Virus record (IMG/VR): IMGVR_UViG_3300042507_003741
Coordinates: 1-64,000 of that record
DNA: 64,000 nt
Source of the DNA: a virus
Direction: 5' to 3' (one strand)
The notes below the pieces were generated by a model that did not search any database, was not told where the DNA came from, and saw nothing but the letters and a program-made list of their open reading frames with translations. Positions 5,990 to 13,496 of this stretch are shown here, in pieces (within the stretch, counting starts at the first letter, position 1; every line of letters starts with the position of its first letter). Made by a program: the position numbers and the translations under genes.

Positions 5990-7234
5990 ATGAGCGACGA
6001 GAACGAAGTCCTGCACGACGAGTACGGGTTCAACGAGACCACCGGCATCCACCACGAGACGGGAACCTTGTGGGATCCCAACGGGTTCGACATGGAGGGG
6101 ATCCACCCAGCCACCGAGACGGAGTTCCACCCTACCACCTCCCGCACGCGCGACGGCGAGGCATACGACTCGGCGGGGTACGACTACAGGGGCTTCAACG
6201 AGGACGGCTACGACCGGGATGGGTACGACTCGGACGGGTACAACTACAACGGGGAGGACTGCTACGGCTTCACCCGCTGCGCCAACGGCGAGTGCGACGA
6301 CGACGACTGCGAGTGTCACGGCTCGGGCTTCGACGACCAACTCGACGACTACGGCACGCGGGCTCACCTCGCGCATGGCTGGGCGGCTGACCCGGCTCGT
6401 GGCCCCGCGTACATGTACGCCGGGCACGAGATCGAGATGTACTCCGACGACGAGGACTTCAGCGACGTGGAACACACGCTCGCCCAAGTCAACGACCTGT
6501 ATCGGAAACTCAATCCGCTCACCCGCAACCGCAAGTGCGCCATCGCCAAACGCGACGGCTCGCTCGACGAGTACGGTCCCGGCGGCTTTGAGTTGGTCAC
6601 GGTTCCGCTCACGACCGAGCAGGTCTACGGCATCTTCGGGGCGTTCAAGACGCTCGGCGACGGACGCTGCTCGGCGTGGAACATGGGCGAGGACGTTGGT
6701 CACCACATCCACCTGTCCAAAGCGGCCATCGGCCCGCTCACGCTGGGCAAGTTGCTGGTGTTCATGAACGCCGAGCCCAACCGCACGTTCCTGGAGGCCA
6801 TCGCCTGTCGCCCTGCGGGGTTCAACAAGTTCCGCACCAAGCAACTGACCCAGACGGAGAACAGCGACCGCTACGAAGTGCTGAACGTGACGAACACCAC
6901 CGTCGAGTTCCGCCTGTTCAAGAGCAACCTGTACAGCCGAGCGATCCTCAAGAACCACGAGTTCGCCGTTGCGGCTGTCAAGTTCTGCGAGCAGGCAGCA
7001 CACGGGTTCGGTGCGGTCGAGTCGTCCCTCGACCCGCTGCACGTCGCCAACTTCCGCGACTTCGTGGCGGTCAACCGCAGTGCGTACCGCTACCTGCATG
7101 AGTTCCTGCTGTCGCATCCGCTCATCAGCGGCGGCTACCGCAGCAACAGTCCGCTCCCGGCGAGCATCGCCAACCCGAAGGAGCGGTCGCCCGTGTTCAA
7201 CATGATCCGTACGTCGTCCGTCGTCGGTGCCTGA
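5990..7234 (+). CDS. Putative amidoligase (glutamine-synthetase/COOH-NH2 ligase fold)
   Basis: 414 residues. The ATG at 5990 has GAGGAG upstream; the longer frame reads through the terminator. The N-terminal 120 residues are an acidic tyrosine/glycine repeat (GYDRDGYDSDGYNYNG at 73-88) with a CxxxxCxxxxxCxC cluster. The catalytic part begins at about 140 and shows the amidoligase signatures: GHEIEMY (145-151), DGSLDEYGPGGFELVT (189-204), GHHIHLSK (237-244) and VEFRLFKSN (305-313). Such enzymes use ATP to join a carboxylate to an amine. The next gene encodes a class II glutamine amidotransferase, the partner expected to supply ammonia. The target molecule is unknown; peptide or cell-wall modification are candidates. 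Confidence 0.8.
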   Translation: MSDENEVLHDEYGFNETTGIHHETGTLWDPNGFDMEGIHPATETEFHPTTSRTRDGEAYDSAGYDYRGFNEDGYDRDGYDSDGYNYNGEDCYGFTRCANGECDDDDCECHGSGFDDQLDDYGTRAHLAHGWAADPARGPAYMYAGHEIEMYSDDEDFSDVEHTLAQVNDLYRKLNPLTRNRKCAIAKRDGSLDEYGPGGFELVTVPLTTEQVYGIFGAFKTLGDGRCSAWNMGEDVGHHIHLSKAAIGPLTLGKLLVFMNAEPNRTFLEAIACRPAGFNKFRTKQLTQTENSDRYEVLNVTNTTVEFRLFKSNLYSRAILKNHEFAVAAVKFCEQAAHGFGAVESSLDPLHVANFRDFVAVNRSAYRYLHEFLLSHPLISGGYRSNSPLPASIANPKERSPVFNMIRTSSVVGA

Positions 7235-7271
7235 CCCCTGGTTTCACTCACACTCACAAGGAGATTCCTGC

Positions 7272-8123
7272 ATGTGCCTCGCCATCTACAAGCCCGCCAC
7301 CACCACGCCCGATTGGTCCGCCTACCGCAACGGCTTCGCCGTGAACGACGATTCGTGGGGGTTTGCCGTCGTCGTTGACGGCACGCTCGTCACCCGCTGC
7401 GGCATCGGCCCCTTTGAGGAGTTCCGCGAAGCCTTCAGCCCTTACGCCGACCGACAGGCCATCATCCACTTCCGATGGGCCACGCACGGCAAGAAGGACA
7501 CGGGCAACTGCCACCCGTTCATGGTGAGCGACGCGCTCGCCGTGATCCACAACGGCGTGATCTCCATCCAGTGCGACGTGGACAAGGATCGCAGTGACAC
7601 TTGGCACTTCAACGAGTTGGTGCTCAAGCCACTGCACTCTCGGGACGAGGACTTCTACCGCCGACGCGAGGTGGTGTACACGCAGCAACTCGCCCACTCC
7701 GGCAGCAAGTTCGTGTTCCTGCGGGCGGACGGCGACTACTCCATCTGGAACGAGGACGACGGCGACTGGTCGCGTGACGGTCACTGGTACAGCAACGACT
7801 CGCACGAGGGTTCGTACTACCGCAGCATCGGCTACGGACTGACCTCTCGCACCACGACGACGGCCACCAAGACCGAGCGTTCGTGGATCGAGGCGTCGGA
7901 TGGCAAGTGGAAGTACGTTGAGGAGGACACCGCCGCGTCCGCCTGCCGCACGGCGTACGACCGCATGGCCGACGAGCAGGAGGAGGAGGACCGCGAGGAT
8001 TCGTTCTACACCAACATGCGGGTGGAGGACTTGCTCGCCTACGGGTTCAGTCGCAAGTGCTTGGCAGAAGTGCAGGACATGCTCGGCCACTTGGGCATCG
8101 AGGCGCTGCACGACGCCCTCTGA
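7272..8123 (+). CDS. Class II glutamine amidotransferase
   Basis: 283 residues. The chosen ATG places Cys at position 2, the N-terminal nucleophile after Met removal, and has AAGGAG upstream. Family motifs are present: RWATHG at 68-73, HPF at 81-83 and HNG at 93-95. No synthetase domain is attached, so ammonia released from glutamine is presumably used by a separate enzyme, most likely the adjacent amidoligase. The C-terminal half (RTTTTATKTERSWIEASDGK and an acidic DEQEEEDRED stretch) is not recognised. 14-mer copy 9 follows the stop. Confidence 0.88.
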   Translation: MCLAIYKPATTTPDWSAYRNGFAVNDDSWGFAVVVDGTLVTRCGIGPFEEFREAFSPYADRQAIIHFRWATHGKKDTGNCHPFMVSDALAVIHNGVISIQCDVDKDRSDTWHFNELVLKPLHSRDEDFYRRREVVYTQQLAHSGSKFVFLRADGDYSIWNEDDGDWSRDGHWYSNDSHEGSYYRSIGYGLTSRTTTTATKTERSWIEASDGKWKYVEEDTAASACRTAYDRMADEQEEEDREDSFYTNMRVEDLLAYGFSRKCLAEVQDMLGHLGIEALHDAL

Positions 8124-8129
8124 TTTTCC

Positions 8130-8143
8130 CGCTGCGGAGTCTG
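8130..8143 (+). promoter_or_regulatory. Conserved 14-mer without hairpin, copy 9
   Basis: The 14-mer begins six bases after a TGA stop. Unlike the other copies there is no clear hairpin behind it; only 27 bases, with a repeated GGCAAGC, separate it from the next start at 8171. This copy separates the conserved sequence from the stem-loop as independent parts. Confidence 0.75.
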
Positions 8144-8170
8144 TCTATACGGCAAGCAAGGAGGCAAGCC

Positions 8171-8263
8171 ATGCACCACTGGACCCATGCGGAGATCGAA
8201 ATCTTCCTCGCCATGTGCTACGTCGCCATGAAGGCGCTGGCACGGTGGGCGGAACTCGACTGA
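8171..8263 (+). CDS. 30-aa peptide
   Basis: MHHWTHAEIEIFLAMCYVAM followed by KALARWAELD. AAGGAGG sits well placed before ATG. It is amphipathic or weakly hydrophobic in the middle. It lies between 14-mer copy 9 and the next ORF, which supports it as a real small gene. Function unknown. Confidence 0.5.
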   Translation: MHHWTHAEIEIFLAMCYVAMKALARWAELD

Positions 8264-8278
8264 CTAGAGGAACCCCAA

Positions 8279-8464
8279 ATGCAGCCAAGAGCCAAGCGAC
8301 TGTATCGGATTGCCGTGCAACAGGAGGAGAGCAAGCCCGAAAGAACTATGTACTTCACGTCCCATTCGTACGGGCCGATCCGCGTCGTGATGCGGCGGTT
8401 CGCAAAGCGATTCCCCAACTACTTCAGCATCGACGTTCGATGTGTAACACCAAAGGAGGAATGA
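8279..8464 (+). CDS. Hypothetical basic protein, 61 aa
   Basis: 61 residues, starting MQPRAKRLYRIAVQQEESKP, rich in Arg/Tyr/Phe (VVMRRFAKRFPNYFSIDVR). AGAGGAA precedes ATG. Function unknown. Confidence 0.55.
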   Translation: MQPRAKRLYRIAVQQEESKPERTMYFTSHSYGPIRVVMRRFAKRFPNYFSIDVRCVTPKEE

Positions 8465-8466
8465 CC

Positions 8467-8736
8467 ATGCCTTTTGCAGATGCCAAGTACCCGCCGTCCG
8501 CCAAGCGACTGTCTGGCGGAGGCTGGCCCGCTCACACCGTCACGCTAGCCAACGGGGAGCGACTGTACATCGAGGAGGCCGGGCCAAAGGTGGAGATCGC
8601 CTTGTGCGACAAGGGAACCGACAACCCCGATCTTTGGGTGTGCGCCATCACCCGAAACGGCGTGCTTACCTACGGGTACAGCGGTGATTCATGCGAGAGG
8701 ATCGCACAGGAGGTGCCGCTGTCATGTCGGACCTGA
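8467..8736 (+). CDS. Hypothetical protein, 89 aa
   Basis: 89 residues from an ATG with AAAGGAGGA upstream. A beta-rich small domain (HTVTLANGERLYIEEAG, then GPKVEIALCDKG). Function unknown. It overlaps the LexA-type gene that follows by 13 bases. Confidence 0.6.
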   Translation: MPFADAKYPPSAKRLSGGGWPAHTVTLANGERLYIEEAGPKVEIALCDKGTDNPDLWVCAITRNGVLTYGYSGDSCERIAQEVPLSCRT

Positions 8737-9029
8737 CCCCACGCGAGCGAGAGATCCTCACCCTCATCGCCCGCTCGATTGACGCCAATGGATACCAGCC
8801 TTCCTACCGGGAGATCGCCGCCCACTTCGGGTGGACCGGGCTCGGCTGGTTGCAGTACCTCGCCCGCCGCATCGCACTCAAGGGCCATGCCCAAGTGATC
8901 GGCCCCCGTGCGTGGTCGTTCGACTGGAAGTCTTACCTCAAGGAGCAGAAGCATGACGCTGCAAGAACTGATGGATCGCGTACTCGCCGTGTTCCCCGAC
9001 GCCATGTTCGACGAGAGCGACGCGCGTGA
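8724..9029 (+). CDS. LexA-type winged helix-turn-helix regulator (no peptidase domain)
   Basis: 101 residues. Residues 4-60 match the LexA DNA-binding domain: LTPREREILTLIARSIDANG, then YQPSYREIAAHFG as the recognition-helix region. There is no S24 self-cleavage domain. It could be a transcriptional regulator of this operon. The last 25 residues overlap the next gene in another frame. ACAGGAGG precedes the ATG. Confidence 0.7.
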   Translation: MSDLTPREREILTLIARSIDANGYQPSYREIAAHFGWTGLGWLQYLARRIALKGHAQVIGPRAWSFDWKSYLKEQKHDAARTDGSRTRRVPRRHVRRERRA

Positions 9030-9117
9030 GGTCGTCATCTACACCGGGATGCTCCGGCATCCGGATGACAACTGGAACACAGGCTCGCGACCCGTCGAAC
9101 CGTTGACGGAGAACTGA
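8953..9117 (+). CDS. Hypothetical acidic protein, 54 aa
   Basis: 54 residues starting MTLQELMDRVLAVFPDAMFD, with AGGAGC upstream. The N-terminus looks like a short helix-loop-helix. It overlaps the LexA-type gene by 77 bases. Function unknown. Confidence 0.55.
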   Translation: MTLQELMDRVLAVFPDAMFDESDAREVVIYTGMLRHPDDNWNTGSRPVEPLTEN

Positions 9118-9147
9118 AAACATGTACACTCAAACAGGAGGCGGGGC

Positions 9148-9324
9148 ATGCAATACCCGACTACTACTGTGACCCTCACGCCACGCGAGATCGACCTCAT
9201 CATCACGGCCCTGCACGAAAGTGCGGAGGATCGCGAGCAGTTCGATGAACCCGAGCAGTCGGCGGCGTTCGCCGTCTTGCAGCGGAGGTTCGTCAAGGCA
9301 CAGAACCAAGTCATCACCCACTGA
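9148..9324 (+). CDS. Hypothetical protein, 58 aa
   Basis: 58 residues starting MQYPTTTVTLTPREIDLIIT, with AGGAGGCGGGGC before ATG. Helical (ALHESAEDREQFDEPEQS). Its VTLTPREIDLI start is reminiscent of small phage proteins with a TPxE helix N-cap. Function unknown. Confidence 0.55.
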   Translation: MQYPTTTVTLTPREIDLIITALHESAEDREQFDEPEQSAAFAVLQRRFVKAQNQVITH

Positions 9325-9335
9325 AAGGATCCACC

Positions 9336-10214
9336 ATGACACCGACAACTCTCACCATCGGGTCGGGGCTCGGCGGCATCGCCATCCTCAACACCAAGAC
9401 GGTCAACCGCGACCGCCTCTACTGGGCGGCGGACAACGTGAACTGCGGGCAGTTCGTCCCTGCCCAGCCCGCTCGCACGACCGTGCTGCGGGACTGCATG
9501 AAGGACGTAGCCGACAGCCTGTACGGCCGCATCCGCAGGCAGCCCAACGTGGTGCGGCAACTGGACGACCCCGCCTCGTTTGAGGTGGTGCGTGTGGTGC
9601 CGGGCCAGTCGCAGAACGAGTACCGCTTCCTGTTCTCGGCCCTCATCGGCACGAACTGGGACGTTGGCATCCTGGAGTACGACTCCGCCGGGCCACGCGG
9701 CTCACAGGTTCTCGCCTCGCTCGACCCTGCGGTCGTGCAGCAGCGGGACTACCTGCCGTCCAGCGTGGTCGGTCAGGTGGTGGTCAAGATGCTCCGCCAC
9801 TGGAAGGCCACGCCCCTCAAGGACGACGGCGGCGTGTGGTTCATGCTGGGCCAGACGCTTGAGGACTTCCGCACGTTCGCACGCCTGCTGCTCGGGCCTC
9901 ACGCAGACGGCCCGCGATTCACCGTTCACCAAGTCGAGATCGCGTCCGATCCCGACACGGTGATGCACGTTCTCGACCGGCTCGGCTCGGAAGTGCAGGC
10001 CGGTCTGGCGGAGATCATGACCGACGTGATGGAAGCGACCGGCGGCATGGCCGACCGCTCTATCAACGTGCGAATCAACAGGGCCGACAGGTTTCTGGAG
10101 AAGGTGCGGTTGTACGAGCAGGTGCTCGGCCGACCGCTGCCCGAACTGACTGCGGCCATCGACCAAGTGAAGCAGGCAGTCGCCGTCAATCGGCTGCTGG
10201 CTGCGGCTGTCTGA
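9336..10214 (+). CDS. Conserved phage hypothetical in MoxR/VWA locus
   Basis: 292 residues, with AAAGGA upstream of ATG. No family I can name with confidence. The N-terminal 150 residues look alpha/beta (YRFLFSALIGTNWDVGILEY) and the C-terminal half is a long helix bundle (ADRFLEKVRLYEQVLGRPLP). It lies upstream of the MoxR ATPase and the VWA protein, suggesting a partner or substrate of that machine. Confidence 0.6.
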   Translation: MTPTTLTIGSGLGGIAILNTKTVNRDRLYWAADNVNCGQFVPAQPARTTVLRDCMKDVADSLYGRIRRQPNVVRQLDDPASFEVVRVVPGQSQNEYRFLFSALIGTNWDVGILEYDSAGPRGSQVLASLDPAVVQQRDYLPSSVVGQVVVKMLRHWKATPLKDDGGVWFMLGQTLEDFRTFARLLLGPHADGPRFTVHQVEIASDPDTVMHVLDRLGSEVQAGLAEIMTDVMEATGGMADRSINVRINRADRFLEKVRLYEQVLGRPLPELTAAIDQVKQAVAVNRLLAAAV

Positions 10215-10241
10215 CCAATCCCACTCACTAAGGAGAGTGTT

Positions 10242-10559
10242 ATGCGTACGCTTCGCCTCGACTACAGCAAGTTCATCAGCGAGTACAAGGAAGCCCTGTC
10301 GTGTGACCTGCACTTCAAGGAGTTCTTGCAACTCGCCGGCATCAGTCCGTTCATGCTCAACGACAGGCTCAAGACGCTGGCCCGACGCGGCCTCGTCCTG
10401 CCCAAGTTGAAGGGCATGCGGAACAGGAAAAGCGGGGCCGCCCCCGCTCGTCGCAAGGTCAGACGCCCGCGCGTCTCGTCCAGGCCGAAGGCGGGTCACG
10501 CCACGCCCGCAACCGTGCGGGAAGCGGACTTGGCCTTCGTGATCTGCGTCGGCGGCTGA
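10242..10559 (+). CDS. Putative winged-helix, basic-tail protein
   Basis: 105 residues, with AAGGAGA before ATG. Residues 20-55 (LHFKEFLQLAGISPFMLNDR, then LKTLARRGLV) resemble a helix-turn-helix with a wing. The remainder is Arg/Lys/Pro-rich. Likely DNA binding, from sequence character only. 14-mer copy 10 lies 20 bases after the stop. Confidence 0.55.
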   Translation: MRTLRLDYSKFISEYKEALSCDLHFKEFLQLAGISPFMLNDRLKTLARRGLVLPKLKGMRNRKSGAAPARRKVRRPRVSSRPKAGHATPATVREADLAFVICVGG

Positions 10560-10579
10560 CGTTTTCCCCGCAGTTTTCC

Positions 10580-10632
10580 CGCTGCGGAGTCTGTTTGTGG
10601 GGGGCGGGGTAGCATCGTGCCGCCCCGCCCCC
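10580..10632 (+). promoter_or_regulatory. Conserved 14-mer plus long hairpin, copy 10
   Basis: The 14-mer is at 10580-10593. A perfect ten-pair stem GGGGGCGGGG (10600-10609) with CCCCGCCCCC (10623-10632) encloses a small inner GCA/TGC pairing. It immediately precedes the MoxR gene. It is the last copy seen; genes further right lack it. Confidence 0.8.
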
Positions 10633-10662
10633 ATTCCTTCCCTACTCAGGAGCATTTCGATC

Positions 10663-11766
10663 ATGCCTCGCACCACACTCGGCAACACCCCCGCGTTCCT
10701 CGCCTGTCAGGTCGCTCCCGTTCTGGTCACGGGCGGCACGGGCGTCGGCAAGTCCTCAACGTGGGAGGCACTGGCCGCCGCACTTGGGCGGGCGTTCGTC
10801 CCGCTGCTCGGTGCCACCCACCTGCCCGAAGATTTCTCTGGCTACCCCATCCCTGACCACAAGGCAGGCGTCGTCCGCATGATGCCGACCTCCCTGTGGG
10901 ACAAGACCAAAGACGGCAAGGCTCTCGTGCTCGTGGACGAGGTGACCAACGTGCCGTCTGCCACGCAAGGAGGCTTGCTCTCCGTCCTGTCGGAGCGACG
11001 AGTCGGCGAGTACGTCATGCCGGCATCGACCATCATCGTCGGTGCGTGCAACCCACCGGAACTGTGCCCCAATGCGGTGCCCCTCGCGCCTGCCATGCGG
11101 GCACGGTTCGTCCACTTCCCATGGGAGGTGGACTACGACCACTGGTTCACCGGCCTGCGGGCTGGCTGCCATTGGACGGCTCCGCAGTTCCCCATCGTGC
11201 CGGAACACTGGACCGACTTCCTCCCGCAGTTCGGCTCGCTGGTGGAGGCGTTCCTCCGCTCGGCACCCGACGCTCGGGAGAAGTTGCCGCAGGACGACGA
11301 GACGATGGCGTTCCCCAACCTGCGGACCTGGACGTTCCTCGCCAAGTGCTTCGCTGCGGCGGGTGCCTGCGGGTACGAACAGAAAGACCCCATCTACCGG
11401 CCGCTCGCCGTTGGCTGCGTCGGTGCGGAGGTGGGCGGCGAGTTCCTCCGGTACTGGCACCGGCTCGACCTGCTCAATCCGGAGGCGTACCTGTCCGGTG
11501 CGGAGGACTACAAGTACGAGCGTCGGCCCGACGCCAACATCTGCTTCCTCACTGGGCTGGTGAAGTCGCTGCGTGACAACACCAGCAAGGAGCGGTGGAC
11601 TCGTGCGGCGGAGGCATTCATCACCATCGGGGAGCAGGAGATCGAGTCGTTTCTCATGCAGTTCCGTTCGTTCTGGAATCCTGTCAGCAAGGGGGGCGTG
11701 CGTCCCGATGGCTGGTCGCCCCCGAAGGACGTGCTGGCGAAGTTGATGGCTCTGGTTCAGTCGTGA
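10663..11766 (+). CDS. MoxR-type AAA+ ATPase
   Basis: 367 residues. Walker A GGTGVGKS at 24-31, Walker B ALVLVDEVT at about 87-95, sensor 1 GACNP at 127-131 and candidate arginine fingers in PAMRARF (143-149). The spacing matches MoxR ATPases, which act as chaperone-like remodelers together with VWA-domain partners. Such a partner is encoded at 11998-13494. The ATG follows CAGGAGC; the upstream extension reads through the hairpin of 14-mer copy 10 and is rejected. Confidence 0.88.
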   Translation: MPRTTLGNTPAFLACQVAPVLVTGGTGVGKSSTWEALAAALGRAFVPLLGATHLPEDFSGYPIPDHKAGVVRMMPTSLWDKTKDGKALVLVDEVTNVPSATQGGLLSVLSERRVGEYVMPASTIIVGACNPPELCPNAVPLAPAMRARFVHFPWEVDYDHWFTGLRAGCHWTAPQFPIVPEHWTDFLPQFGSLVEAFLRSAPDAREKLPQDDETMAFPNLRTWTFLAKCFAAAGACGYEQKDPIYRPLAVGCVGAEVGGEFLRYWHRLDLLNPEAYLSGAEDYKYERRPDANICFLTGLVKSLRDNTSKERWTRAAEAFITIGEQEIESFLMQFRSFWNPVSKGGVRPDGWSPPKDVLAKLMALVQS

Positions 11767-11785
11767 CCCCACAGGAAACAGGAGC

Positions 11786-12001
11786 ATGCAAGACATGATT
11801 TGGAATCTCTTTCAGCCCGACTACGGCAAAGTCCCCAGCAAGGTCGGCCGCTACCTCGTGGCACGCTCGCACGGGTACGTCCAGATCGCACTCTGGAACG
11901 GCGACTACTTTGTCCCCGACGACTTGCCCACGCATCGACGCCTCAGCGACGTTGATTCATGGGCCGACATCCCCCAACCCCCTCACGGGAGAGACACATG
12001 A
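11786..12001 (+). CDS. DUF551-like small protein
   Basis: 71 residues. The pattern P-S-K-V-GRYLVAR, IALWNGDYFVPDD, then VDSWADIPQPP is that of short DUF551-like phage proteins. It sits between MoxR and VWA genes, and its TGA overlaps the next ATG (ATGA). CAGGAG precedes the first ATG. Function unknown. Confidence 0.6.
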   Translation: MQDMIWNLFQPDYGKVPSKVGRYLVARSHGYVQIALWNGDYFVPDDLPTHRRLSDVDSWADIPQPPHGRDT

Positions 12002-13494
12002 CCCCACGACAACTACTGGGGCAGGCACGGGTACATACCTTTGAGTATGTCCCGTACCTCGCGTCATACATCTACTCCCTGCGTGAGCAGGAGACGCCGG
12101 GCATCGGCACGGCAGCAGTGGATGCGGCCGGCAACCTGTACTGGGATGCCGAGTTCGTATCCAAGATCGGTCGAGATCAGACCGCCTACCTCGTAGCCCA
12201 CGAGGTGTTGCATCTGATCTTCGACCACCACTCCCGGTCGCAAGAGATACTCGGCAAGAACCCGAGCGACTTGGAGCGATTCGTCTGCAACATGGCCGGC
12301 GATCTGGTCATCGAGCAGACGCTCTCCATGATGCGGCACTTGCGACCGGAGGGTGCCGTGTATCTGGGAGTAGAAGTGCCGGCGTGGGGCATCACGCTCG
12401 ACTTCCCCGAGAACAAGTCGATGCAGGAGTATTACCGCCTCATCATGGAGAAGTTGAAGAATGGCGACAACAACCAACAACAAGGAGACGGCAATGGGGA
12501 ATCTGATTCCGATGGGTCTGCCGGAGGTAGTGGTGAGCAGGGGGATTCGTCCGCATCCGGCGGCGACGATTCCGATGGACAAGGCGATGACGACATGGGC
12601 GGCGAGGGCAGCGACGGTGGCGATGGCAGTCAGGACGATGGGGGAGACGCTGACGAAGACGGTACTGAAGCGGACGGCAGCCCGAGTCCGTCTGGCAACG
12701 GAGCGGGGTCGCCTCCGTCTGAGCAGGGCACGGCACCGCAGCCGCCCGGTACGCCGGGCACGGGGGGCTCGTGTGCGGACGGGCTACCTCGCCCGTACGA
12801 GATAGACAGCGACGGGTCGTGGGAGGCGTACGGCGAGGACATGGCCGCAGCCCAAGCGGAGGACGCCATCGCCAAGTACGAGGCCAGCAATCCAGGCAAG
12901 GTGCCCGGCAATATCAAGCAGGCACTCAAGCAGAAGTTGCGGCCCACGCCCGACCCGTTCGCCCAGTTGCGGTCGGCGGTCTGCACCAGCGTGGCATCGC
13001 CGGTCGGCGGACGGGACTACTCCCACCGCCGCCGGTCACGCAAGCAGCCGCCGGGAGACGATGCCCCGATTCTGCACGGCCGCATCACCGTGCAGCCCCA
13101 CGCCGTCGTGATCGTGGATACGTCCTACTCCATGATGCGAACGGACATCCAGGCGAAGGCGCTCTCGGTCATCGCTCAAGGACTGCGGAAACTGGGGCGG
13201 GTCAAGGTCTACTGCGCCGACACGCAGGTGCAGTCGCACAAGACGGTCGCCACGACCAAGTTGTTTGAATGGCACGGCGGCGGTGGCACGGACATGCCCA
13301 CCGCCATCGCGCAGGTGGAGCGGGAGGACCGGCCCGACTCCATCGTTCTCATCACCGACGCCGAGACACACTGGCACGGCAAGAAGCCCCGTGCCCGTGT
13401 CGTCGTGGCGTACACCGGCAAGAAGGGATCGTCCTGGCACGCCGCAATCCCGCAGTGGGCTCGCGTTGTGCCTCTGTCTCAGGAAGGAGCATGA
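11998..13494 (+). CDS. Metallopeptidase-like plus von Willebrand A domain protein (COG3864 type)
   Basis: 498 residues. The N-terminal domain has a zinc-peptidase motif H68-E-V-L-H72 (YLVAHEVLHLIFDHH). A long acidic Gly/Ser/Asp linker follows (about 155-265). The C-terminal VWA domain has the MIDAS signature D374-T-S-Y-S378 (VVIVDTSYSMM) and a later GGGTDMP. This two-domain layout is known as a partner of MoxR ATPases, and the MoxR gene is two genes upstream. The pair is probably a metal-dependent remodeling machine; the target is unknown. Confidence 0.85.
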   Translation: MTPRQLLGQARVHTFEYVPYLASYIYSLREQETPGIGTAAVDAAGNLYWDAEFVSKIGRDQTAYLVAHEVLHLIFDHHSRSQEILGKNPSDLERFVCNMAGDLVIEQTLSMMRHLRPEGAVYLGVEVPAWGITLDFPENKSMQEYYRLIMEKLKNGDNNQQQGDGNGESDSDGSAGGSGEQGDSSASGGDDSDGQGDDDMGGEGSDGGDGSQDDGGDADEDGTEADGSPSPSGNGAGSPPSEQGTAPQPPGTPGTGGSCADGLPRPYEIDSDGSWEAYGEDMAAAQAEDAIAKYEASNPGKVPGNIKQALKQKLRPTPDPFAQLRSAVCTSVASPVGGRDYSHRRRSRKQPPGDDAPILHGRITVQPHAVVIVDTSYSMMRTDIQAKALSVIAQGLRKLGRVKVYCADTQVQSHKTVATTKLFEWHGGGGTDMPTAIAQVEREDRPDSIVLITDAETHWHGKKPRARVVVAYTGKKGSSWHAAIPQWARVVPLSQEGA

Positions 13495-13496
13495 AC

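Noticed and set aside
5651-7117. 488-aa minus-strand ORF
   Set aside because: Opposite the amidoligase gene, with many Val/Ala/Arg repeats produced by the reverse of acidic codons.
12461-12805. Thr/Arg-rich ORF inside the VWA gene
   Set aside because: Other-frame reading of the Gly/Asp/Ser linker.
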